Positions 23,585-30,550 of a DNA stretch of 64,000 bases are shown here, piece after piece. The DNA comes from Fimbriimonas sp. (GTDB taxonomy: Bacteria > Armatimonadota > Fimbriimonadia > Fimbriimonadales > Fimbriimonadaceae). The DNA is taken from the NCBI GenBank assembly GCA_031292555.1, contig JARLGV010000089.1, forward strand, positions 1-64,000, read 5' to 3'. A program made the translations under genes and the position numbers. The notes beneath the pieces are model-generated. The model did no database searches, was not told the DNA's origin, and saw only the letters and a list, made by a program, of their open reading frames with translations. Within the stretch, counting starts at the first letter, position 1, and every line of letters starts with the position of its first letter.

Positions 23585-23851
23585 TCACTCGCCGATCGTG
23601 GCGGTTCCCGTAAGCAGAACTCCCTTGAGCGGCTGGAGGCTCACCGGCAACCGGCCGGAGATCGGGAGAGTTTGGGACAGGAGCGGCATGCCCTCCCAGT
23701 AGATGCTGAAGTTGGCGCCGTCCCCGTCCGCGCCGATCGTCGCCGCGAAGCCGTCCGGCAGCGCGATCGTGGAAGCGGAGTCGGGCACCGGCTCCGAGAC
23801 GTTGACAGTCTGGGCCTGCCACGGTCCGGCGAAGATGTCGTGCCCGAACAA
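23585..23851 (-). CDS. Small protein upstream of terminase, start disrupted
   Basis: Read from a TTG at 23851 this gives 88 residues (FGHDIFAGPWQAQTVNVSE, then a beta-rich domain). The TTG has no ribosome site. The coding character clearly continues upstream in frame (FAGTLKYRFRLTLFGHD), and an ATG at 23899 with AAGGAG six bases before it is in the same frame, but the fourth codon is TGA (23890-23888). An ATG at 23891 is in another frame and gives arginine-rich nonsense. Either a nonsense mutation, recoding, or a weak downstream start is at work. Function unknown; the end is ten bases from the terminase start. Confidence 0.5.
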   Translation of the reverse strand: MFGHDIFAGPWQAQTVNVSEPVPDSASTIALPDGFAATIGADGDGANFSIYWEGMPLLSQTLPISGRLPVSLQPLKGVLLTGTATIGE

Positions 23852-23932
23852 AGTCAGGCGGAATCGGTACTTGAGCGTACCGGCGAATCATAGGGTCATA
23901 GTGATCTCCTTGGCCCGGCGGGCCGTTCTGAG

Positions 23933-24121
23933 TCAGGGCTTGGCGGAGGGCCCGGGCACGTGAAACAGGCCGGTCGCCAACAACGCGGGAACGAGTGCGG
24001 CCACCAGCGCTTTTTGGCTTGGCGATTCCCCGGCAGCGAGCACGGGCAGCGAAGCGCCGACGTATCCTGAAAGGAATGCGGCCGCGTACTGGGCGGCGGT
24101 TTTGAGTAGGTTTGGGTTCAT
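23933..24121 (-). CDS. Holin-like small membrane protein
   Basis: The 62-residue protein has two hydrophobic helices (around AAQYAAAFLSGYVGASLPVL and ALVAALVPALLATGLF) and a short charged tail. Its ATG overlaps the preceding stop (ATGA). Size and topology suit a phage holin, which makes holes in the inner membrane at lysis. It lies before the terminase, a common site for Mu-type lysis genes. No endolysin gene is seen beside it. Confidence 0.55.
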   Translation of the reverse strand: MNPNLLKTAAQYAAAFLSGYVGASLPVLAAGESPSQKALVAALVPALLATGLFHVPGPSAKP

Positions 24122-24381
24122 AGCGGATTCCGGTCGCGGACGAGCATCGTCAGCATCGCTTCGAGGCGAGAGAACCCCGCCTTGACCTCGGCGTTCAGCG
24201 AATGCATGGCATCCTCGATGTGGTTCTGCCGCGCATTCTGTTGGTCCTCGCTCCGCTCGAGACGAGCGATTCGCTCTCCGAAGCTCTGGAGCGTGGAGTG
24301 CATCTTGACGAGCACGACGCCGAAGGCAACGAGGGTCGGGGTCATGAAGGCGGCGATGGCGATCCATTCGGAGACGGTCAT
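24118..24381 (-). CDS. Membrane-anchored coiled-coil protein of the lysis-like cassette
   Basis: The 87-residue protein has an N-terminal membrane helix (WIAIAAFMTPTLVAFGVVLV) and a long charged coiled coil behind it. GGAG lies eight bases before the ATG. This topology is seen in XhlA-like and spanin-like lysis accessory proteins. It is coupled by a four-base overlap to the holin-like gene. Confidence 0.55.
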   Translation of the reverse strand: MTVSEWIAIAAFMTPTLVAFGVVLVKMHSTLQSFGERIARLERSEDQQNARQNHIEDAMHSLNAEVKAGFSRLEAMLTMLVRDRNPL

Positions 24382-24399
24382 CGATTCGTTCTCCGGCGG

Positions 24400-24597
24400 T
24401 TAGGCCGCCTCCAACTGGGCTCGCACGCCGGCGGGCCGATCGGCGACGCTCGGGACGATTAGCGAGTCGCCACGATCCGCACGGGCCGATTGGGCGCCGT
24501 ACGCGATCAGGTAGCCCTGACGGTCGAGCCACCGCTCGACCTCCTCGGCGAGTTGGGAATCTGTGGCGACATAGGGACGATGGACAAGTGCGTTCAT
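24400..24597 (-). CDS. Small protein at the head of the virion operon
   Basis: The 65-residue protein has an ATG with GAGG six bases upstream. The sequence MNALVHRPYVATDSQLAEEV followed by ERWLDRQGYLIAYG is soluble and helical. No family is recognised. It is the first gene after the terminator at 24,640 and so probably the first gene of the phage operon. Confidence 0.5.
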   Translation of the reverse strand: MNALVHRPYVATDSQLAEEVERWLDRQGYLIAYGAQSARADRGDSLIVPSVADRPAGVRAQLEAA

Positions 24598-24635
24598 AAC
24601 AGCCTCGGAAGTGCGGGAGTGGAAACAAAGGCACG

Positions 24636-24666
24636 AAAAAAGCGGCCCGCAAAATCGCGCAGCCGC
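24636..24666 (-). terminator. Intrinsic terminator before the virion operon
   Basis: GCGGC...GCCGC arms (24642-24666) around a GATTTT-containing loop, followed on the minus strand by six T (24641-24636). It would stop transcription coming from the cyclase side before the phage operon. Confidence 0.7.
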
Positions 24667-24810
24667 CTAGATCGAAAATCCCGCTTCTGCTCGACGCAAG
24701 AAGAGCGGGATCGTTAATAGTATATCTTTGTCTACTATAAAATGCAAGGGGGCGAGGAGCGGGCCCTTCCCAATATCCCGGAGACTACAGAGACTAATCG
24801 GGTTGCTCCA

Positions 24811-24983
24811 AAGGCTGCCGTGGGAACAAAGTAGACGACCTCCCGAATCCCGAAGGGATTCCATAGGCTAGCCCATGGCTGCTCTCAAGGCAACCATGGG
24901 AACCGATGTGGTCGACCAGCCCGAATCCTGAAGGAATTCCATACCCTAGCCCCGGGTTCGCGCTTCCGTGCGCCTACCCGGTG
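24811..24983. repeat. Two imperfect 76-78 bp repeats with nested hairpins
   Basis: Unit 1 and unit 2 share an AAGG...TGGGAAC start (24811 and 24887) and then CCCGAATCCYGAAGG.ATTCCATA (near 24845 and 24923). GAATCCC-GAA-GGGATTC is a perfect small hairpin. Between them CCCATGG...CCATGGG forms another, and after unit 2 CCGGGT...ACCCGG (about 24953-24980) forms a third. The arrangement suggests a structured RNA or a mobile repeat. Family unknown. Confidence 0.6.
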
Positions 24984-25183
24984 TCAGGTGGCGATGCCGA
25001 CAAGAGCCCGAGGCCGCTCGCCGGCCCCCGCGAAACGGCAAGCACGGTTGGATCTGCCTGCCCCCAAGGATCCAGCGTGAAAGTCGACAAGAGCACTCAA
25101 ACGCGACTGGATCCGGTTGCCGCCCGACCATGGTCAATCCGACCCAACCGGAAACCCATGGGGGAAACGGGACATACCGATCA

Positions 25184-25834
25184 CTAACCTACCTGCGCGA
25201 AACACCGAACCGGGAAGGTCCCGAAACCGCGCACTTTGACCGGGACGGCGTAGAATCGAAACCCGGACGGGGGCAGAGCGCCGATCCCGCACATGTGCTC
25301 GACGATCAGCACCTCGGAGCCGAGCAGGATCGTGTGAACCGGGCGTGAAAGATCCGCCGTGTCGTCGATGTTCAGCGAGTCGATCCCGACTAAGGCGGCG
25401 CCCGCCTCGACGAGACAATCCGCCGCGTCCGCGGTCAAAAACGGGTGGCCCTCGAAGTACTGGTCCGTCTTCCAGTGAACGTCCCAGCCCGTCCGGACGA
25501 GAACCGCCTTTCCTCGCACATCGAGATCCCGAAATGACGATGGGCCGATCGCTCGACCCGGCGCGGCGGTCACCATCACTCCCTCCAGATTCGCAACCGA
25601 CTCAAGGGCCAGATCGGCGAGATCCTTTCCATCCGAATACCGGTGGAACGGCGAATCGAGGTACGTGCCCGTGTTGGCGACCATATCGATGCGCCCGATG
25701 TGGAACTCGGTGCCCTCCGCGTAATGCCGGCGAGAAGCTTCGCGCGACAGAAAGTCGCAAATCACCGGCGCCGGAAGCCCCTTGTAAGTCACGAGCCCGT
25801 CTTCGACGTCGTGGCTCAGATCGATCAGTCGCAT
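25184..25834 (-). CDS. Cyclase-family metal hydrolase
   Basis: The protein has 216 residues from the ATG at 25834 (MRLIDLSHDV); an ATG four codons earlier is possible. It is a member of the cyclase / kynurenine-formamidase-like family: LIDLSHDVEDGLVTYKG at the start and the metal-site motif as NTGTYLDSPFHRY, where the usual first His (HxGTHxDxPxH) is Asn and the second is Tyr. Such variants exist in the family, so activity is uncertain. It lies downstream of the unknown 149-residue gene, 31 bases after its stop, and is probably cotranscribed with it. Confidence 0.8.
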   Translation of the reverse strand: MRLIDLSHDVEDGLVTYKGLPAPVICDFLSREASRRHYAEGTEFHIGRIDMVANTGTYLDSPFHRYSDGKDLADLALESVANLEGVMVTAAPGRAIGPSSFRDLDVRGKAVLVRTGWDVHWKTDQYFEGHPFLTADAADCLVEAGAALVGIDSLNIDDTADLSRPVHTILLGSEVLIVEHMCGIGALPPSGFRFYAVPVKVRGFGTFPVRCFAQVG

Positions 25835-25864
25835 TCCGCCAAGCATACTGCGGCGCCGGAACGG

Positions 25865-26314
25865 TTAGGCGGCGTAGCGGCCGTTTTGCCGGGCGGCGAG
25901 TTCGGTCGCGTCCTCTTCGTCCTCCGGACGGATGGGTCGGAACGGCTCGCGGGAGACGCGATCGGCGAGTTCGGCCATGAAGGCGTCGTGAACCTCCCGC
26001 GCGATCTGGTACGGACGTTTGCCGATGAGACCACCCCAAGAACGGCGAAGAAGAGCGCGGATCAGAGTCTCGCCCGGCTCGCGAACGGGGAAGTCGACGA
26101 GGTCGCGGCATCGCTGGTAACGCCAGACAAGCACCTCGCGAGCAAAGTCGAATCCAGGCGTGTGCTCGACATACCAGGCGGCCTGGCTCTCATCGTCGCT
26201 GGCCGCGCGGCCGCCCATCGACAGTTTCCACGGCGTCGTTAGCGCGCCGAATGCGCGCAAACCCCATGCTTCCATCAGCCATTGCGGCGTCCAATCTTCG
26301 TTTGCTTTGATCAT
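25865..26314 (-). CDS. Unknown protein divergent from the repressor
   Basis: The protein has 149 residues from an ATG with AGGAG about seven bases upstream (MIKANEDWTPQW). It is soluble, rich in Trp and Arg, and ends in an acidic stretch. I recognise no family. It diverges from the CI-like repressor across a perfect operator-like palindrome and so is probably controlled by it, as an early lytic or accessory gene would be. Confidence 0.6.
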   Translation of the reverse strand: MIKANEDWTPQWLMEAWGLRAFGALTTPWKLSMGGRAASDDESQAAWYVEHTPGFDFAREVLVWRYQRCRDLVDFPVREPGETLIRALLRRSWGGLIGKRPYQIAREVHDAFMAELADRVSREPFRPIRPEDEEDATELAARQNGRYAA

Positions 26315-26351
26315 CTTGCTCTCCTGAGAATGAAATCTACACTTCATGCTA

Positions 26352-26385
26352 GCACGAATTCTTTCCACATGGAAAGAATTCGTGC
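26352..26385. promoter_or_regulatory. 34-bp palindromic operator between divergent genes
   Basis: Two exact 16-base arms (GCACGAATTCTTTCCA and its complement) around a two-base centre. Possible -35 TTTCCA and -10 CATAAT (26385-26390) for the repressor lie within and beside it, and a mirror pair (TTTCCA, then TAGCAT-like) serves the other direction. A dimeric repressor bound here would block both promoters. Confidence 0.8.
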
Positions 26386-26422
26386 ATAATGTGGATAGAA
26401 TACTCTCGACGAAAGAAACGAC

Positions 26423-27082
26423 ATGGCGACGCACTCCGAACCAAAGATCAAGACCGTCGAATCGCTGCTGCTCAAGTTCGGGCTGTCGAACCGATGGCTC
26501 GCCAAGCGGCTTGGCGTCAACCACACGAGCATCAACAACTGGCTTTCGCCAGAAGGCAGCCGTCCACGGGACGCGCGTGTCTACGATCAGATGATCGATG
26601 TCCTCACGACCCATGGACCCGCCGAGCGAAACGTCGAAATGCGCCGAACCGGCGTGCGCATGATCCCGGTCTATGCGGGAATTCCGGCCGGTCAACCGAC
26701 TTCAAACAACATGGACCTAGACTACGAAGAGGTGCTCGACTGGGGCAACGACTTCGAGCGGTGGGGAAGGATCATCAATGGCTACAGCATGGCCAAGATC
26801 CTCTTACCCGGAGACATCGCCGTCTTCGAGAATCGGCGATCCGACATCGGCGACGTGGTTCACGCCTACAAAGACGGCGAGGACTGCGTCAAAGCGATCC
26901 GCGGGAATAGCGAGGCCTCGATGCTCTACAGTTTCAACGAGGATTACGAACCGTTCAGCGCCCAAGGCTGGAAGACTAAAGGCGTCCTCGTCCAAAGAAT
27001 CCGCCGAGGCGCCTACGGAGTGAAGTCGGTGGTCGACTTTCCCCACGGCCTGAAATGGGCGATGAGGCACGAGGACTTCTAG
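26423..27082 (+). CDS. CI/LexA-type phage repressor
   Basis: The 219-residue protein has an N-terminal helix-turn-helix (about 15-45, LSNRWLAKRLGVNHTSINNW) and a C-terminal S24 peptidase domain. The self-cleavage bond should be Ala85-Gly86 (PVYAG), the nucleophile Ser122 (GYSMAK), and the general-base lysine about Lys157. It should bind the palindrome upstream and fall off after RecA-stimulated cleavage, so the prophage would be DNA-damage inducible. It ends 13 bases from the tRNA-Pro 3' end. Confidence 0.88.
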   Translation: MATHSEPKIKTVESLLLKFGLSNRWLAKRLGVNHTSINNWLSPEGSRPRDARVYDQMIDVLTTHGPAERNVEMRRTGVRMIPVYAGIPAGQPTSNNMDLDYEEVLDWGNDFERWGRIINGYSMAKILLPGDIAVFENRRSDIGDVVHAYKDGEDCVKAIRGNSEASMLYSFNEDYEPFSAQGWKTKGVLVQRIRRGAYGVKSVVDFPHGLKWAMRHEDF

Positions 27083-27095
27083 CCCGTAAAGAAAG

Positions 27096-27171
27096 TGGTC
27101 GGGGCGACACGATTCGAACGTGCGACCTCATGCTCCCAAAGCACGCGCGCTACCAGCTGCGCCACGCCCCG
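27096..27171 (-). tRNA. tRNA-Pro (TGG)
   Basis: The cloverleaf runs from CGGGGCG at the 5' end to CGCCCCGA plus an encoded CCA. The anticodon loop TTTGGGA gives TGG (27138-27136), and the T arm has GTTCGAAT. The 3' end faces the repressor and prophage block, the usual geometry for tRNA-targeted integration, although no att repeat was found. Confidence 0.95.
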
Positions 27172-27223
27172 TCCATGTGCAAGGAGTCGGTTCGACCCCC
27201 AAGCGAATCACAAGATACCCGGC

Positions 27224-27871
27224 TTACTTCGTGTTTCGCTTGATCCGGTACACCATCAACGCAAGTACGTCTCCTTCCTTCGAGCGGGAGTGGCAGCTCA
27301 GGCACTCCTGACGAGTGACTTTGAGGGGCAAAACTTGCGCGTCCGACCCGAAAAGCTGACCCTTGAAGCCGTTCGTTTGGGTCACAGTAGGCAACGCCTT
27401 CTCGGCGAACGCGACCACCTGCTTCTCCTGATCCGGGCGCAAACTCCCGATGGAAATGCCGGTGTCCTTGTCCAGCTGTAGACTCCCAGCCTGAAGCGGA
27501 TGGCCGAACTGACTGACCGCCCAAAACTCCAGGCTGTACTGGGCGGTGCCGGCGAACATCGCCACGTGGGTGTCCCGCAGCACGTTGTTGTGCAGGATCT
27601 TGTACGTCTGGGCGCCCAGCTTCGGAAATGTCTTGGGGAACTTGATGGTGACCATTTTGCCTTGGGAGTTTCTGACCTTCACGTCGCGGGAATCGTAATC
27701 CTCGATGTCCTCGAGCGCCCTCTGATAGCCGCTGTGAATCAACAAGGTCCGCGACTCAGGCGTCGGAGGCGTGGCCTGCGGATGCGCCGATGGGTGGGCC
27801 TGCTCGTTTTGAGCGATCGCCGCGGCCAACATGGCCCATCCGGCAAGCGCGATGAATGATCGAAACTTCAT
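27224..27871 (-). CDS. Secreted c-type haem protein
   Basis: The 215-residue protein has a signal peptide (MKFRSFIALAGWAMLAAAIAQ) and one haem-binding CxxCH motif near the C-terminus (CLSCH). The middle part (KFPKTFPKLGAQTYKILHNN) and overall size resemble periplasmic DUF3365-like haem sensors or cytochromes. It should bind covalent haem in the periplasm. It is monocistronic, between the tRNA and dapL. Confidence 0.75.
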   Translation of the reverse strand: MKFRSFIALAGWAMLAAAIAQNEQAHPSAHPQATPPTPESRTLLIHSGYQRALEDIEDYDSRDVKVRNSQGKMVTIKFPKTFPKLGAQTYKILHNNVLRDTHVAMFAGTAQYSLEFWAVSQFGHPLQAGSLQLDKDTGISIGSLRPDQEKQVVAFAEKALPTVTQTNGFKGQLFGSDAQVLPLKVTRQECLSCHSRSKEGDVLALMVYRIKRNTK

Positions 27872-28005
27872 AGGTATTGTCCTGACGGGCTCAGACCCCC
27901 GATCGTTACGAAGAACGGTCTAGAATGACCCTGGAGTTCCCGTCCCCGCCGTTCTGGTCGAGATTCCCGGGTTCTAACGCAAAACGTTTACACCGTTGCC
28001 AAAGG

Positions 28006-28011
28006 TAGAAT
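28006..28011 (+). promoter_or_regulatory. -10 box ten bases before dapL
   Basis: TAGAAT ends ten bases before the dapL ATG (28022). No ribosome binding site fits between them, so the mRNA is probably leaderless. Confidence 0.6.
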
Positions 28012-28021
28012 CTCCCCACCT

Positions 28022-29212
28022 ATGCCGGCACGTTCTAAGCGTCTCGACATGATCCCGCCCTATCTATTTGCGGAGATCTCACGCGTCAAAGCCGAGGCAA
28101 TTGCCTCGGGCGCGGACATTATTGACCTGGGTATTGGAGACCCAGACCTTCCGACGCCTCAGTCGATCATCGACGCGTTGGGCCATTCGGCCAACAACCC
28201 GTCGACGCATCGCTACGACGAAACCCCTCGAGGCTGGGTCTCCTTCTTGGAGGCGGCCGCCAAGTGGTACGCCGAGAAATTCGGGGTCGAGTTGGACGCT
28301 TCGACCGATCTCGTGCAGTTGATCGGGAGCAAAGAAGGATTGGCCCACCTTGCCTGGACCTACATCGATGCCGGTGACGTCTCGATCGTTCCCAATCCCG
28401 GCTACACCGTCTATCGGGTGAATACCTTGATGGCAGGCGGTGAAGTATTCGACACCCCGCTTCGCGAAGAGAACGGATTCCTGCCCGTCCTCGAAGACAT
28501 CCCGACCGATGTGGCCAAGCGAGCCAAGCTCTTTTACGTCTGCTATCCGCACAACCCGACCGGCGCTACCGCGACCAAGGAGTTCTATGCGGACGCCGTC
28601 CGATTCTGCAAGGATCACGACATTCTTCTCGTGAACGACATGGCCTACGCCACCGTCGCCTATGACGGGTACACGAATCCAACGGTGATGCAGGTAGAAG
28701 GCGGCAAAGACGTCGCCATCGAATTCCACTCGCTGAGCAAGATGTACAACATGACCGGTTGGCGTCTAGGCTTCGCCCTCGGCAACCCCGACGCGGTGAA
28801 CAACCTTCAGCGGCTCAAGTCGAATATCGACAGCAAGCAGTTTCCCGCCATCGCCGAGGCCGGCGCCTATGCGCTGAGCCAGGTCGACAACAGCCATACG
28901 ATCGCCATGTATCAGCGGCGAAGGGACTTCCTCTGTGACGGGCTGAACAGCATCGGATGGAAGGTGACGAAGCCAAGATCCGCGTTCTACGTATGGTCGC
29001 GGGTACCGAACCCAGACATGACGAGCGCCGAGTTCTGCAAGGAACTGCTCCGTCGCGCCCACATCGTTGCCATCCCGGGAAACGGATACGGGACCGAAGG
29101 AGAAGGCTGGGTCCGGATGTCGCTGACTTTGGCCGGCGATACCGACGGTGGCCGGTTCCAAGAGGCCGTCCGGCGCATCGCCAACTCGGGTCTAGTCCCA
29201 GCGCGAGCCTGA
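28022..29212 (+). CDS. dapL: LL-diaminopimelate aminotransferase
   Basis: The 396-residue class I/II aminotransferase has DLGIGDPDLPTP near the start, CYPHNPTGA, and the PLP lysine at 240 in SLSKMYNMTGWRLGF. The GIGDPDLPTP and SLSKMYNMTGWR patterns fit the DapL group, which makes LL-diaminopimelate directly from tetrahydrodipicolinate with glutamate as donor, bypassing the succinylase route. DapF at 57880-58710 would then give meso-diaminopimelate for peptidoglycan and lysine. It is expressed alone and ends in a hairpin. Confidence 0.85.
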   Translation: MPARSKRLDMIPPYLFAEISRVKAEAIASGADIIDLGIGDPDLPTPQSIIDALGHSANNPSTHRYDETPRGWVSFLEAAAKWYAEKFGVELDASTDLVQLIGSKEGLAHLAWTYIDAGDVSIVPNPGYTVYRVNTLMAGGEVFDTPLREENGFLPVLEDIPTDVAKRAKLFYVCYPHNPTGATATKEFYADAVRFCKDHDILLVNDMAYATVAYDGYTNPTVMQVEGGKDVAIEFHSLSKMYNMTGWRLGFALGNPDAVNNLQRLKSNIDSKQFPAIAEAGAYALSQVDNSHTIAMYQRRRDFLCDGLNSIGWKVTKPRSAFYVWSRVPNPDMTSAEFCKELLRRAHIVAIPGNGYGTEGEGWVRMSLTLAGDTDGGRFQEAVRRIANSGLVPARA

Positions 29213-29217
29213 TTCTG

Positions 29218-29244
29218 GAGTCGGCCGGCAAAATCGGCCGACTC
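29218..29244 (+). terminator. Hairpin after dapL
   Basis: GAGTCGGCCG and its complement form a perfect 10-bp stem with a seven-base loop, starting five bases after the dapL stop. There is no T-run on the plus strand, so it is a terminator only by position. Confidence 0.55.
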
Positions 29245-29417
29245 GCCATAAGCAAAAAGTCCCCTGAATTGCACGCACCGTCAAGGTGTGGACCGGCGCA
29301 TCCGATATTTCATTGGGATCTTCCTGTTGAAAAGAAACGGGAACAAATACAGGAGATAGCGATAACCATTGGTTTAGAATAGACACTGCGAAACGCCCAC
29401 CCGAAATCCCAACCGCC

Positions 29418-30491
29418 ATGCTATACGAAGACGTACAGGATCTGCCTCCGGAGACGATCGAGTTACTTCGATCGGTTTCGGGACAATCCATGCTCGATGA
29501 AACCGGAGTGGACGAAGTGATGCTGGCAGCGTTCGCTTGCGGGATCAGCACTCCCGAGCAAGAAGGGATCACCCTTTCCGCACTCATCTCTTCACGAGAG
29601 ATGAGGCAGCGACTCAAGGCAATGGAAGCAATGCTTGCCGAGATGAGGTCGGTGGCCTACTGCCAGATCTCTGACCGAAGGCATTCGCCCGTTCTGGCCC
29701 ACTGCATTCGCGGAGCGATGCAAGCTTCGATGAGGGTCTATTGCCGGTCCCGGCGAACTTGCATCGATCGAGGTTGGGCGGAGATCTCCGGCAGCCGGGA
29801 CCTCGAGTCGAAATCCGTACGTGCCATCGTCGGCGCGATCGCAACGTCCTATCAGTGGATCTTGGAAGAGAGGGCGCCTCAATCGGCATCGGCTGGGTCC
29901 GCTCTGGATGGATTCGTTTCTTCTGCGAGAATTGACGAGGACGGCGCGTTGAGGGTAGTTGGGCAGATAGCCAACACTACGAGCGCTTCGCAGCCGCCCT
30001 CGCTGGAGTTTGTCGATCCGAATGGGGGAAGTCTGCCCTTATTCGTGCCTAAAGCGGACCTGCCATTCGAGGCCGTCGTCGCTGGTTTTGCAGAGATGGC
30101 CGGGTTTGTCGTCGGACCGATTCCTACTGCGATCTTTAGCTTCGGAGGGCCGTCCGTCGAAGCTGAGCCGGAGTCCCGCGGGTGCCTGTTTGCCCCGATT
30201 GAATCATCTCGGGAGAAAGTAATTCTTAAGCTGGCGGCTCGACCTGTCGTTTCTCGTGAGCAGTTGATCGTCCGGCTAGAGGCGCAGCCGAGCCAACTGG
30301 CTCAGTGTGTCGGCTACAATCTCCACTTACTCGTACCGATCGGCAGCATTGTTCAGACAGTTGGTATTTGGCCGATTGCCGACTGGAACGGGTGTGTCAC
30401 CGAGTTCCGTTGCTCCCTACCGGGCGTTGTTGACGGCGAGGTGGAGTGCGGCTCAACGATTCAGGCTCGATTGCGGAAGCCTCATGTTTGA
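29418..30491 (+). CDS. Unknown protein upstream of folC
   Basis: The 357-residue protein has an N-terminal acidic helical region (LYEDVQDLPPETIELLRSV) and a beta-rich C-terminal half. It has no signal peptide, membrane helix or motif I know. A TAGAAT box lies about 40 bases upstream. It ends 60 bases before the folC start on the same strand and may be cotranscribed. The weak N-terminal resemblance to short zinc-free anti-sigma-like helices is not enough for a call. Confidence 0.55.
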   Translation: MLYEDVQDLPPETIELLRSVSGQSMLDETGVDEVMLAAFACGISTPEQEGITLSALISSREMRQRLKAMEAMLAEMRSVAYCQISDRRHSPVLAHCIRGAMQASMRVYCRSRRTCIDRGWAEISGSRDLESKSVRAIVGAIATSYQWILEERAPQSASAGSALDGFVSSARIDEDGALRVVGQIANTTSASQPPSLEFVDPNGGSLPLFVPKADLPFEAVVAGFAEMAGFVVGPIPTAIFSFGGPSVEAEPESRGCLFAPIESSREKVILKLAARPVVSREQLIVRLEAQPSQLAQCVGYNLHLLVPIGSIVQTVGIWPIADWNGCVTEFRCSLPGVVDGEVECGSTIQARLRKPHV

Positions 30492-30550
30492 ATGGGCGCC
30501 GCCTCGTTCGGCTTAATTCCGCCTACCGGCCGGATTCTGTACCGGCCATA

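Larger units (their letters stand above)
24598..25183. other. Gene-free region with terminator and structured repeats
   Basis: This 586-base stretch holds an intrinsic terminator (24636-24666), an unremarkable AT-richer part (about 24,700-24,780), two imperfect repeat units rich in hairpins (24,811-24,983), and about 200 bases in which I see nothing. Open frames across it (for example 24667-24864 minus) follow the repeats and do not look coding. Confidence 0.55.

Noticed and set aside
23571-23891. 106-residue arginine-rich frame from the ATG at 23891
   Set aside because: It is out of frame with the clear coding signal; its ATG is 14 bases from the ribosome site, and its product is arginine-rich nonsense.
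24906-25187. 93-residue plus-strand open frame after the structured repeats
   Set aside because: It runs through the hairpin repeats, has no ribosome site, and its peptide follows repeat sequence.
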